Positions 25,646-38,200 of a stretch of 64,000 bases of DNA are shown piece after piece. Under the pieces are notes generated by a model that was given only the letters and a program-made list of their open reading frames with translations, did not search any database and had not been told where the DNA came from. The DNA is from Cladopsammia gracilis. Its lineage: Eukaryota; Cnidaria; Anthozoa; Scleractinia; Dendrophylliidae. The stretch's first letter is position 1. Every line of letters starts with the position of its first letter. The stretch spans positions 62,001 through 126,000 of the forward strand of contig JAJGOT010000511.1 of the NCBI GenBank assembly GCA_022457155.1, read 5' to 3'. The translations under genes were made by a program, and so were the position numbers.

Positions 25646-26640
25646 CTATTCCTAGAGGGGGTCGAAGAGTTGTTACTTTAAGAATCACCATAATGATTAT
25701 CCCTTTTCTGAATGCTAAATTTTCCTGCACTTTTTCCCATGGAGCGTATATGAACAGCTATTTTAGGATCTACCTGCAACAAAATCACAGCATGTTGGAG
25801 GTTTATAGACGCCAACATCCAAAAATAGCAAATTACTCCCAGCAGGACCCACTCTAGTTCTAGAAATTACGAAAAGCGTTCATTAAATTGTCAGCGGGGA
25901 AATAGTAAATAACAACAACTTGAAGAAACAATTATAACTTTAGTCACAATGTGAACCGTGTGTAGCAGAACATTAAACAACGATGCGGTATTTTCTGTTT
26001 AACAGATCTTGCGAGAAGTTTTAAAAAATGAAATAAAGCTGAATAATAAAAATCTCCTAGCTCAACTAAGCTCCAGGCCCCACTCCCTCAATCTCATCCA
26101 CCGCACCAGTCCAAAACAGAATTAGCCTTAAATTAATTTCAGATGGCTCCCTATCATGAGTTACAACATAAATCCTTATTTTTTTGTCTTGCAATTTTGG
26201 TTCACGAGATTTACCAGTAAGGATGCCAACATATTCATGCTTAATTATCAGTTGTCACATTTTTGGTAGAGGCCGTTGTTATGGCAACAGAGCATCTAAA
26301 GAATAGAAAATATTGTACAATTATTGACCTTTTAAAAATCTTTAATATTTCGAGTTTCGTTCGGTGAATGTTTTTTAAACTTTGCTGTCTTGCGGAAAGG
26401 GCCGGCTAAGACCAACTTTTGGAAGGAAAAAATAACATCGGATCGTTCTGACGGTTTCCTCAATATCAAGCAATTTCGTATAACAATTTAACTAAATTGC
26501 TCCGACATATTTTTTTCTCAAAACAGTATGTAGCGTTAGCATCTCAAAATTTGCGAAGGTTTAGAAAAATTCATCAAAAGAAACGCTAGAAAATCGCAGC
26601 TGGTGTTGGCTTCCAACCATTCTGCTCTATAAACCTAATG
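25646..26640. other. Spacer between direct repeats
   Basis: AT-rich DNA with no convincing coding potential. It leads into the decayed open stretch that starts near 26640. Confidence 0.35.
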
Positions 26641-26642
26641 CT

Positions 26643-26878
26643 GTCCGCACCCAAAAAGCCCTATCGGCCAAAGACTCGTCTCCCAGGTCTTTGCAAGCTT
26701 TTTGGATGGTTTGGTGGGCCTCTCTCTTCCTGAAAGACGCGACCGTCTTGAAGAACAAACTGGTCAACGTTGAGTTGTTTCTCTTAGAAACATAGCCGCT
26801 CTATTGTCTGTCATTGAGGCGTTAAGACCTAGACTGCAGCAGCATTGTCCACTTCTAATTAATTCTAATAGTTTGTAG
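26643..26878 (+). pseudogene. Decayed coding remnant, unidentified
   Basis: One frame reads through about 78 codons with protein-like composition, including GLSLPERRDRLEEQTGQR and, after a single in-frame TGA near 26780, SLRNIAALLSVIEALRPRLQ, then a stop inside the start of the next direct repeat. It could be the last exon of a gene or transposon ORF with one nonsense change. I do not recognise the family. Confidence 0.3.
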
Positions 26879-27238
26879 GTTGATGTTATGTGATGTCGAG
26901 TGAATTTTTTGCCGATTTTTAGAAGCATTTAAGAGAAAAGTAAAACAGCAGAGGAATTTGATTTAATTTAGAAAAATAAGAGATATTAAAGATTTAATGA
27001 AGTTTTAAAGTTAGGGTTTGAAGCAATAATTAGTAGAATGACACCAAAATAGTCCGCGCCAGCTTTTGCATGACTATCAACTGTTTGCCTTGGTGTTCCA
27101 AAAATTATTTTCATTCTTGGATTCCCTTCTTTCAAAATCTTGCTATTTTATTCAAATTCAACCATAATCCTTCTGTTAAGACCTTTCCGTGTTTACGGCC
27201 CATGTACTAACACATCCACCCACCCAACACCGGTTACT
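26862..27238 (+). repeat. 380-bp direct repeat, right copy
   Basis: Collinear with 25262-25645; shared anchor words include ATTAGTAGAATGACACCAAA and TCAAATTCAACCATAATCCT. The right copy follows the remnant at 26643-26878 directly, so the duplicated piece may once have been 3' flank of that coding stretch. Confidence 0.7.
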
Positions 27239-27239
27239 A

Positions 27240-27437
27240 CAAACCCACTGTTCCTCTGGAAATGGAACAGGATGCGGAACAAGATCATCAAGGTCAGTGA
27301 ATGACCATTGTATTTCTTGCAGTATTTCAGCCCGTGTTCTTTCATTTGCTGCATCAGTGTTCTGTCAAATCTTCAAATTCTCTAGAAACCTCTTGCACAT
27401 GCTGCTCTGTATCTGTTACTTTTGGTGGCACTGGAGT
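27240..27437 (-). pseudogene. Decayed minus-strand coding remnant, unidentified
   Basis: Two adjoining minus-strand frames read as protein: VTDTEQHVQEVSREFEDLTE, then, after one frameshift, RAEILQEIQWSFTDLDDLVP and PVPFPEEQW. The acidic helical composition looks like a real gene or transposase fragment, but no family motif is visible. It directly abuts the MITE at 27438. Confidence 0.3.
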
Positions 27438-27728
27438 ATAATCCACCGTAGGAAAAAAGATGGCGGCTGTTCATTTTACCACAATACCTTGCGGACCTAA
27501 CACAGCGCATAAGGCACAAAGAAAGCCAAATTTTTACAATATTTGTTCCAGTACTAAGGACAATGTGTAGACTAGGTTTGAAGATTTTATAACTTTTCGT
27601 TACATTTTTATGAACAACAACAACCCCCCTTTTTACGATATTTTTATGAACGTTGTTGAGATTTTTGTGCGCTAAGAATTATGAGTAAATGTACAAGTCG
27701 CCATGTTTTTTTCCTACCGTGGATTGCC
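27438..27728. mobile_element. MITE with AATCCACCGTAGGAAAAAA ends
   Basis: The left end AATCCACCGTAGGAAAAAAG pairs with the right end TTTTTTTCCTACCGTGGATT as inverted repeats of about 20 bp, enclosing 250 bp of non-coding DNA. Confidence 0.6.
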
Positions 27729-27868
27729 CGGCTTTAGTGGTGAACGATTTATTTTTTTTTTCAAAAATAGGGCCATAAAATAATTTAAGAACAACTTCCG
27801 AATATCTTGCAGCATCCATAGCTTGAGTTTTATACTTAAAGGGAACCATATTTCTTTAATATGATTAA

Positions 27869-29095
27869 TTGATTAAGTTTGCCAAACGTGCTTGTAACGG
27901 TGTCACGTACGACTCTGCGCCTTCAATCTTGGTCAGAAGTTTTGGGACACTTAACCTTTTTCCCCACAAATTGTCTTTGTCGTTACCTCCCCCTCCCGAA
28001 TACAATGTTGAGTTTTATGCATATAATCAAGCCATAATGTCTCAACTTTGTATTGGGGGAAGGGGTAGGGGGGACCAGGAAATGGAACGATAGTTTCTCT
28101 CTTCGAAAAACATTGTCATTGTGTAGTATTTTCTTAAGTGTCCCAAGCTATTTTGTCCACGGTTGTTGCTCGGCTAGGGTTGTGGGCTAGTCTTCTTCAC
28201 GTTGAACCCAGGGCCGGCAATGGCCAGGTTGTGGGTCGTCCCTGGGATTATTTTTGGCTAATATCCTTATTTTAGCCGATATCGTAAATAAGCAATGATG
28301 TGCGCGCACCCCCCCCCCCCCCCCCCCCCTAAAATTTTCTGCGAAACTTCTTTATTGACGAAGGGGAGAGTTAGGCTCATATATATTTGTATTCGACTTA
28401 GGTTTCTCTGTGCACTGCACTGTATGCGCTAAAGCAAACGTATTCACAACTCGTAAAATATGCACGTGTATTTTATGTTAAACTATGGAATAAGGTGTAT
28501 TTATTCAGGAGACTATCTTGCTATTCCCTGATGCTGAAAAAGTGAATCACCCCGTTAATTTTCCCTCCCTTGGACGTTTTGGTAAATTATGAAGGCAACT
28601 ATTAAGTTTTAATGCTTTATTGACGCTTTTTCAAGTGAGTTACATGAATAAATGCACTTTCTTCTTCTTTGTTTCTTGCAAGCAAATCTGTCAATGAATG
28701 GGAAAGAAAAGCAAGTCAGTTAACTTTTTTTCTGCATAAATATGTTTGAAGCGGCGTTTACACAGACGTTCTTTGATGAAAATAATTTTTTGATACATTT
28801 TAAGCAGCGATTTTTAATGCCTTTTCAAATCGCCTGTGTAAAGTATTGGGGTAGGTTTTCACAGCGACTTGCTTCCGGTTCTCTAATATGATAAGAACGG
28901 AGCTTATGCGATGTTCTGGCATTCAGCAGTGCACAACCACTCAAATCGAATCTGCATGAAATCGCTTGCAGTTTTGCCTGACGGGCACCCCAAGAAAAAT
29001 AAAGGACCATAAAGTGCCGTGAGTTCAACCTGAACATTATGTTACTTTTTACATTCCCCAGAGGTTTTTAGGGCATGGGACCTTTAAAAGACTTG
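27869..29095. other. Region 3' of the MMP gene, nothing recognised
   Basis: Includes a long poly-C run at 28310-28330. AATAAA on the minus strand near 28617-28622 could serve the metalloproteinase transcript, whose stop is at 29110, but this is speculative at about 490 nt. Confidence 0.3.
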
Positions 29096-29109
29096 CAATA
29101 AACATACCT

Positions 29110-29210
29110 TCAGCATAGCTTGCAGGTCTTCTTGCAGTTTGCTTTCACGTAACTGTGATAGCTGCAGTATCTTGTCCAGTTTGGGCAGTTTCGATTTTTA
29201 TCAGTGCAAG
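29110..29210 (-). CDS. MMP exon 6: second ShKT domain and stop
   Basis: The acceptor TTTCAG precedes CTTGCACTGATAAAAATCG. The exon encodes a complete ShKT domain with six cysteines and the conserved Tyr-Val and Thr-Cys positions, ending directly at TGA after the last cysteine. GTATGT, 5 nt after the cysteine codon, looks like a relic donor or a 3'-UTR intron. Channel-blocking activity is not implied: the Lys-Tyr dyad typical of ShK-type toxins is not seen. Confidence 0.8.
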
Positions 29211-32200
29211 CTGAAATAGAACCAACCGAATGATCGAAATGTTAGAACAGTAGTGCAATGTCAAGCTGTTTAGACAGGGAACAAAGCCATAATCTGTAAT
29301 TCGTGTTTGGCGTTTTCCAGCACACGGCAAAATCCCATGGATTAGTCTCATTCACTCAGATACTTCTCAGAGAAATTACGTTGTGATTACAGCCAGGATT
29401 CTTTACTCTTACTGGATGGAGATAGTTGACTGCCAGTTGTACGTGGCCATCCGAGCCACGTGAAGGTCTCATCGGGGCGGTAGATACGGTACGCAGCTCT
29501 TACAAGGTCTTCTCTGATTGGTCTCATCACCATTTGTATTTGGCATCAAACGGAACATTCAGAACGTTTGAAACATGAAAAAAGGTTAAAAGCTACAACA
29601 TCATCCGGTCGATAACTTAAATTATTTAGGCAAGATGAAAGGAAATCAAACAATGATCAAATCCTAAGATCTAGAATTAACACGTACGGCAAAAACACAG
29701 ATTCTTTAGCGTGAAGTTACTGGGTGTACTATTACCCACCCTAGAGGGAATGCTAGCCAAGCTCTATATACGTCCCTAGCAGAACATACGCCGCTGTACC
29801 CATTTGTACACCTGGATACAGCTATTTCAATTAACGTTGTCGGATGAAAAAGGCGAAAGCCTAGACCGCAAGGTAGTATGGGATTTTTATGCAATGCTAT
29901 TTACCCTAACCCATGCTACCTTGCGGTCTTGGCTTTAAGCTTTTATCCGACAACGTTAATTGAAATAGCTGTATATAGAGCGAGAGACAATGCCGAAGCA
30001 AAATTCCTAGGTCACTAGGTTTTGGTTGATTTTTGCCCGTCAAAACCCTGATAATTATTACTGAAAAGTACTGTCAATCATTTTCAAAAATAATTGTTTG
30101 AACCTAAAAAAAGAAGATAAGACTAAATATATATTTTTATTTTTATATAAATATTAATGTTTCATCATCGATAGCAAATTATACGAGACAATAAAAATTT
30201 CATTCATGTAATGAATGGAAAAGATCAAGCTGTATTTAAACTTCATATAATGGTGCCTGAAAGTACATGGCTGGAATGTCGTTAATGGATCGATTTAGTT
30301 TTGTTAAACTGACCATCAGCTGGGAGAACAAAGCACATGAAGGATCATGAAGGAAATTGCATGTAATTTTAAGGCACATATGCTATGAACTATAACTCAA
30401 TGGAACTCCAGTCTCCCATGTATTTTCACAGGCCTCAGGCAATGTTGCAAGGGACACTCGTGTTTTCATGATTTAATATGGCCAGGAGTTTGCTTAAGCT
30501 TACTTACAGCATAGGTTGCAGGTCTTTTTGCAGTTCGCTCTCACGTAACTGTGATAGCTGCAGTAACTTGTCCAATATTTGCAGTTTAAATTTTTATCAA
30601 TGCACGCTGAAACAGAACCAAACATTATAATCGCAATGCTAGAACAGTATTACAATGCCACTGCCTAGACAGAGTACGAAGCCACAATCTGGTAATGTTG
30701 CAATGTTTAAAGAGACACTGTCTCGGCTGAAATATCGTGTTTTCATGATGCTTGCTTGATTATCTTGAAATTAGAAGAAACCATCGCGAAAAGTAAAAGC
30801 AAAGAAATATGAACCTAACAGACAAAAGAAAAGTCAAATTTTCACAAGAATGGCAAGTCTTGATTTCTTGACCGCCTGTCAATAACGCAAATTTCATGAA
30901 CTGTAATTCACTTCAATCCTTGCCATCCTGTACTTTTTTTTAGTGATCTTGAAACTACTGCTTCTGTTTTCTATGAATCTTTTTATCCAACTAAGTTGTA
31001 CATTTGGTGTCGTTTGGTGATATAACGTGGAAATAAGGTGAGCAAAATTATGCTTTTTCGGCGGGGCAATGTCTCTAGTTTATTCAACGCCAAATTGTCA
31101 CGTTTGTAATTTTTTAAGCTGTTGACAGCCGGCCAATAACCTTCGCCTTTGACAGGTGGCTGTAAAGGGAAATAATAAATCAGTCAACAACATAATTTTA
31201 AAGGACTAACATGGACCACCTCTGTCTCCGCCTGATCCTGGTTTGCCTGCAAAAGAAATAATGAACGTCTTCAGAAACTCAAAGAGTTTGGCCTTAACAT
31301 AGTTTTTATCTCGTTAATGCGTTTGCGCATTAAGCGAGATTTCGAAGTCGAGTACTAAAAAGGGACAAAAGTTGTTAACAAAATTTTGTGGACTTTTGTC
31401 CGGGGGGGTTTCTTGTTCCTTCTTTATAGAAGCTATATTAGGGCATTGAGGATATGGTTGGTTAAAGCGGTTAGGATTTCAAGAAGGGCGTCACATACTG
31501 CCACTAAAATGTTTGGGGAGCACCCCCGGACCTATTGTTAATTTCCCTAGGGTATTGGGATGTCAGAACTTGTGATGAACTTGTCATATCTCACATTACG
31601 TTACCGCAAAGGTATTAGTCCTTCTTAAATTTCGATATCTCACGTTACCTATCAGTTTCAATCATTTGTCGTAAAGCCTTTATAGCTACTTTAAAAGGGT
31701 AAAAATAGGTTAAATGCGTTTTCTTGGGAAACGTAGTTTGAGAATTTCACGGTGTATTTTACTAATGGAGAGGTTATAAGAAAGTTAAATGGGACAGGAA
31801 AGTTTGTGTGTTAATATGAGCGGTATGGCAGAGCAAAATAGCATGAACTTTGCGTTTTTTTTCTATTGAGTTGTGGTTACACACACCTTGGGTTTGGGGC
31901 CTTCCCAAGGGTTAATGGCTTGGGTTCGGTTTATCTCAGGTTTCATCTTACCCTTGGGGATGCGGTTACACAGTAAAAGACTCCCCAGGGTAAAATATAA
32001 TAAGATATGAGTTCACTGACACTGCAGTTTACGCGCGAAAACGTACAGATCGACATGGATGACACGAATCGAGATATTGTAAGTTTAATTTCAGTCATTC
32101 TCCTGCTTATCATTTGATAAATATAACAATCCGGCATTTTTTTTTTTGCGAGAAGACACCGAAGAAGACGCCTTCAACTACGCTATCTTCAAGGTTTGTC

Positions 32201-35200
32201 GGCGTTTTATTTACATTTAGGAGCTCGCCACGAACTTGCTCGTCGCCATGATTATGCAATAGTATGCAAGAGAGGGTAGATTTTGCTTATTCAGCTAACT
32301 AAAAATGTTTCGGTTTGATTATGCAACTATGGATTTCGGTTTTGTGCTATTTTAAAACAATTAATCATTGCTATTACAGTTTGATTATGCAACAGTACGC
32401 AAAAGACGTAAAAATGTTCCTGATTTTGTTTATAAAAGTTATCAAGGAAGCATTTTAAGAAGCATTTTATAAGCGATTTCAGCGTGTTTATTTTTTTAAG
32501 AGAGATTTTGTCTCTATTTGACAAAAAGACAATGTATTGTTTGAGTGGCAAGTAAGAGAGAGAAAACGTTTTGGCGTATAAAGTCTATAAAAAGAAGACG
32601 AATGTCAATTGCGTGTCGTACTGATAACATTGAAATCCTAAAGCGGACAAGAGAGTTACCTTAGAGTGCTCAACGTAGCTTGATTGCATTGAAATCCTGA
32701 CACAAGAGAGTTGCCTTCGAGCGCTCAACGTAGCTCTATTAGCAAAGAATATAGCACACTTAAAGCAAGAAAAAATATATTTAAATCTATTATTTCGTTA
32801 AACAAAATTATCAATTGTTTGTAATGGTTGCTTTTAATGGTTCAGGTGCTATAGATTCAGTTTTACTACTAGAAAGTAGGTTATCTGAATTAAATAGAAT
32901 TGCTCTTGATGTTGGAGGAGGTGGCGATTGTTTTTTTCGTGCCGTATCACATCAATTGTATGGCGATGCTACGAAACATTTTTATATACGTAGTCTTGGC
33001 ATTGAATATTTAGTATATAACCCAGAACAGATTTTAATAACCAATCTTAAACAATTTGTCAATATTGCTAACCTTTACATTCAAACGCTATTTCGGACAA
33101 CTCATCTCTTCAAATTGTAAATCATCTTCGTTTTCTTTCAACTTACCAATTAAACGTTATGCTTATAAAAACACAGACCTACCCATTGTTTTATCAAACA
33201 TATGCTGCTTCTCAAACATTTAAAACAATGTCTCTGAAATAGACATACAGTATTCTCACGAATAACCAGCATCACAGCTACCCTTGGCTACAAGTATAAA
33301 CGCAATAAAACTTCATCATACTTCGAACATAAATTTGCCTTTCGCGCTCCGTCATAGTCCATCATTTCATGTGAAAGCCGACGAGAGACAGCGGCGACCA
33401 CAGGACCATACTGCCGACACTTAAAGATAACGTCTATTGACAGTAGAAAACCAAATTTTTGAAACTCCTTTTAACTCCTATTTCAGTCGCACACTACAAT
33501 TGTAGAATTTCTAACCATCACAAAACCAAAATTACCAAAAATAATACCCTATTTAATGACTGACCATGACCTCAAAAACCTTAACATATCGACCCGAACA
33601 TCACTATATACTGTACAAAACGAACTCCGCTCTCCCAAAGGAATGTAACTGCAACGCTCCGGTGACCAAAACTTACGACATTCTATTCTAAATCACGTAA
33701 ACCATTCTACATAAGACATTGTAAGAACGCGTTTCGATTTTTCAACAATTTCAAGTAAAATTGGATCGCTTGAAATCCATTTTGTTGCTAGACCTCTAGC
33801 TCTGAGGTCGTTGGTGCGCGTAGAAATTCGTAGCGAACAGCACATATAGAACACTGTACAACATTCCGCCATCACCGAAAACAATTAGGGATCGCGGCAC
33901 ATTGTTTCCATGTAAGTATAATTACTTGATAACTACGGTAAGGCAAATTGCTAGTTGTAATAGAATAAACTGTGCGTTTGTTGTAAAGTCAAATGGCTAG
34001 CCTGCACAACAGACTTTATTTTTTAATGCGTTTCAGAGGAGCGCTAAACGAGTGGCCACCGCAAAGCGGAAGGGCATCTAAGGAAAATGGTTTTAATGAT
34101 AAGATTTGACAGTGATTTGCGTTTAAAAACACAGGTGCTGTAGTGATATGATGAGTAATAATATGCGATGAATTTGACTTTCCACTGTTCGTCCTTTCGT
34201 GTGAATAAAATTATTAGTTGTTAGATCGGTAGATGATTTTTGTCGCAATAGGGCCATTTATACGGGAGAAAATAAGACGCGTCTTATCTAAGACGTGACT
34301 TAAATAAGATGCGAAGTGTACCATTTATACGTTTGCGTCCAACATAAGACGCGAAGATCACGTATAAATGGTTCGCGTCTTATTTTTGATACGGCGCACT
34401 TGTTGTTCACGTCTTATTTAGAACACGAAAGCATTTATACGAGGAAGTTCACGTCTTATTTAAGACGCGGACAAAATAAGAACAGCTGAAAACCCTGTTC
34501 TAAGATAAGACGCGTCTTATTTAAGTCGCGTCTAAAATAAGACACGAATGCTTATTTTGTACTGTTTATACGATCGGTTCGCGTCTTATTTAAGTCGCGT
34601 CTTAGATAAGACGCGTCTTATTTTCTGTCGTATAAATGGCCCTAATGATAAGTCTTCAATTCTCTTTAAACTCTATATAATATTGGTTAGTTAGATACTT
34701 AAGGATTAGAAAACAGGTGTCGTGTGCGTCGTGCCTTCCACGAGCCATTGTAGTCCAAGTGTATCTGCTGCCTACTGTGTAGGGAGCGAGGGGGGGGGGG
34801 GGGGGAGAGAGTAGTGGGTGATGTAAGAAAGATCTGATTTTTAGAACACAATCAATAGCCTGTTACAGAGATGTTCGTTTAGACTACGAGCAGTTTGTTT
34901 TCTTTCAATGGTAAACTACATAGAGTGTAAAAGTGGCAATTTATTTGATTTAATTTTGTGCTCATATTATTGGAGGGAGACATTACGGCGCTCTGAATCG
35001 CCGCAACACCGGCAAAATAAATTACGGAACACCGCATCGCCCCAAGAAAAGTCGACGAAACACCGTCACCGCAATATATCTTTTTGTCAAGTTACCATGA
35101 AAAAGGCTTAGGATTGGCGACCAGCAGAGTATTGAAGATTAACTAGACAGTATTGTACTGTTTTTTGTTACAAATTTAACATAATGGTACCTGCTTTTCA

Positions 35201-38200
35201 AAATTAAGTGTGAAGTAAATAACATATAGAGGCTAAATTTAGAGTCAAACAGGAAACGGCGACACCGCAGATAATTTTGTTGCACCGAACACCGCAGACT
35301 GTAAAGTGTAAACATCGCACACCGTAAAGTTTGAGATCACCGCAACACCGCAAGCTGGGATTTTATTCACCGCAACACCGCATAAAAAAATGAGCAACAC
35401 CGTAACACCGCAAATCTCCAATGCCCACATCTTATTGATTTAAAAAAAAGAAGAAGAAAATAGCGTGCAGATAGTCAGACTGGCGGCGTTGTATAAGTGA
35501 CGTTATTAAGAGCAGTGTAACGATATTGTTTGCATAAAGAAAAACCGCCAGTTCTGTAAGATTTATTTAGCACTTGGAAATTGTAACGATATTCTATGGT
35601 GATTTGATAAATAATAAATCGGGTATTTGTGTTTAAATGAAGATGAATTGGTATTTAAAGAGATTACTGGACGTTCCGTGTGTGTTTATTGATTTAAAAT
35701 AGTTACATCTTATCAACTTAGAGGCGGTCCGTCTTTATTCAAAAGCTGTTAATTCGATTTCTAGAGTTGTTACTTTAGAGAGTAATATTTGGAAAACGCG
35801 TTTAGTATTTTGTATTGTGTAAGATATGTCGAGTATAGAAAAATTGTATTTTCATTTCATAAGTTTTTGGCGAGTTTAATACAGTGGCTCTTTTGTGGTT
35901 AGTAATCGGAGATAGGAAGTGTTTATGGCGTGCTAATTAGAGTTAAAAGCATGTAATGCATATTTGCGATTTTACACTTTGATGACTTGTCAACAATTTT
36001 CTGTCAAAATTGTTCGGCAAAGTGATGTCGGTTGACGTCGCTTTGCGTCGTTTTATACGACTCTATACCCATCACAGCAAGAAAACAACCAAGGGACACT
36101 GACAAATGAAATGCGCGAAAAAGGAGTCCATATAGTGAACCAGTTAAACAACAAACCTGGAAGACATCACCCGGAACCATTCTGATCTAAGAAACGCAAA
36201 AACCACACTCCCCTCGAAAAAACTAAATCGTTACACGGGAAGTGACAACAAACAGAACTTTGGAGAGAACGAACGAGCATCCATAGCATGAAAAAATCCC
36301 CATACAGCTCACTACGAAAAGACAGAAGAAAAATCCCCCACTTATAAACAATTGTCTCCAACTTGCCGAGCTCAATCGAAACAGAACTTTACAAGAATTT
36401 GAAATCCTAAATGACTGAGCATTTTAACTCGCCCATCGACCGCGACCCTTAAAAAATCTATCTTGAATGCCAGCGTTCGCTGCAGCAGTGGACCCTCCGG
36501 CTCAAATTCTATGAACACTGGTAATCAAAACGTCTATAAACTCTCTAAAACCGTCCATAAGAAACTCCATCGTTCTTATGTAGTTAATCCCCTGGCAATC
36601 GCTCTGAACAGCGGTAAATCTTCAGAGAGATCAATATACGCAGCTGCGATGTATTGCTCCAAGGCCTTCACAGGACAAATAGGAATGGCTATCGTTACAA
36701 TCGCAATCCACGCCCCATCATGAAACTGGTCAGTCTTTGACGATTCTAAAAATATGGAAACATAAGAGCAAAAACTTAGTATCACAAGGTCTTACAACGC
36801 ATAACTCAGTGAAACGGAAAAACCCGCCAAAACCCTGTAGCGGACATTAAGCACCGAAGAACAAGAACTGACTTCATTAAGCAGCCACTGCAACTAAACT
36901 GCAAATTGAAAAGGGTTGACACGCAGGCAACAAATGTGATTACACCAACCCCACTGTTTCCATCTTTTCAAACCTCCTAGGTAAGGACACATACTAGTCC
37001 GCTCTAAAAGCGAGGGAAAGCAGAGAAGACCCTGGGAACCTGGTAGGCCTGTGCAGCTCTACTAGCCAATCGTTTCTGAAGATTTATTTTATCAGTGGAT
37101 ATTCGGATCAATATGCTTGCCAATTACTTCTTTAAGTTCAACCAACCTACTGGTTTGCCTCCGCAAAGGCACTTAACATTCATGTTCTACTCACTAATGA
37201 ATCCTAGTAAGGCCGAAACAACTTTTCATCGCTGCCTCTCCAATGGCATAAATTTAGCTGTACAACATGCGTATCGCGAAGGTAAAGTTCAAAATGGCGG
37301 CTCCGAACCGCCTGGATAATACTGTTCAACTACTCTAAGAATCAAGGAGTGTGTTCTCTTCTAGCCTGCGCACAGACGTGTAATATTTCCTTTGTGAGCG
37401 AGGAAATCGGAGACGGCTGCACACAGGCTAGTTCTCTTCACGCTAGTTTCTATTTATTATAAGCTTTATTTCATTCGCAGAACCCACGTTTATCTTATTC
37501 AGCAGAACGGAAATGTATCCCTGTGGACACCTGGTGCACTTGCAGTCGACACTCCGCGCTCATTTCTACTGCGCATTTTGTTACGCATGTCACGCAAATG
37601 TACTTTAACACATACGTCATGCATTGTAGAGCACGGAAGTTAACAAACATGGCAAATACATGGTCGCTTTGAGAACTTCGCAGCAATTTTACTCTCTTGG
37701 ATGCTCGATGACCCCCATTATAGGCTGCTAAGAAAAACTATTTTACCTCTCAATTCAATTTAAATAAAAACTGTTTACAGGCAACTTGGAACTTAATAGG
37801 CACGATAATAAATAGGAAAAAGAAAACCTCACCCCCTATAACCAACCTTTTTCGTAACAATAAATGTTATACAAATAAGAAAGACATCTGTGAACAACTA
37901 AATTCATATTTCGTTAATATTGGCCCAAAACTTGCTGCGCAAATACCAACGCCTGATGCACAATTGGCCTCTCTCTGCGTCGACACAAAACAAATTCTAA
38001 ATTGAAATAAAGTAAATAAAATAAATATAAATAAATAAACAACTAAATAAATAAATAAATAAATAAAAGTCAACCGCCTCCAGCGGAGAGCACCAATAGA
38101 AGGAATTAACATACGACAACTCCTTAAATACACTTACCAAATACCTTGATACTACATAACAACAAGACCATATTTTTCAGCTAATTAATTAAAAAACGCA

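Noticed and set aside
25262..27238. LTR retrotransposon bounded by the two 380-bp direct repeats
   Set aside because: No TG...CA termini, primer-binding site, purine tract or gag-pol remnant, and only 1.2 kb between copies.
31211..31246. Reading the linker exon as a true collagen-like domain
   Set aside because: Only about four Gly-X-Y-like steps; best described as a short glycine-rich linker.
37095..37319. Possible small gene upstream of the LINE fragment
   Set aside because: No domain, signal or splice evidence; length is within chance for this region.
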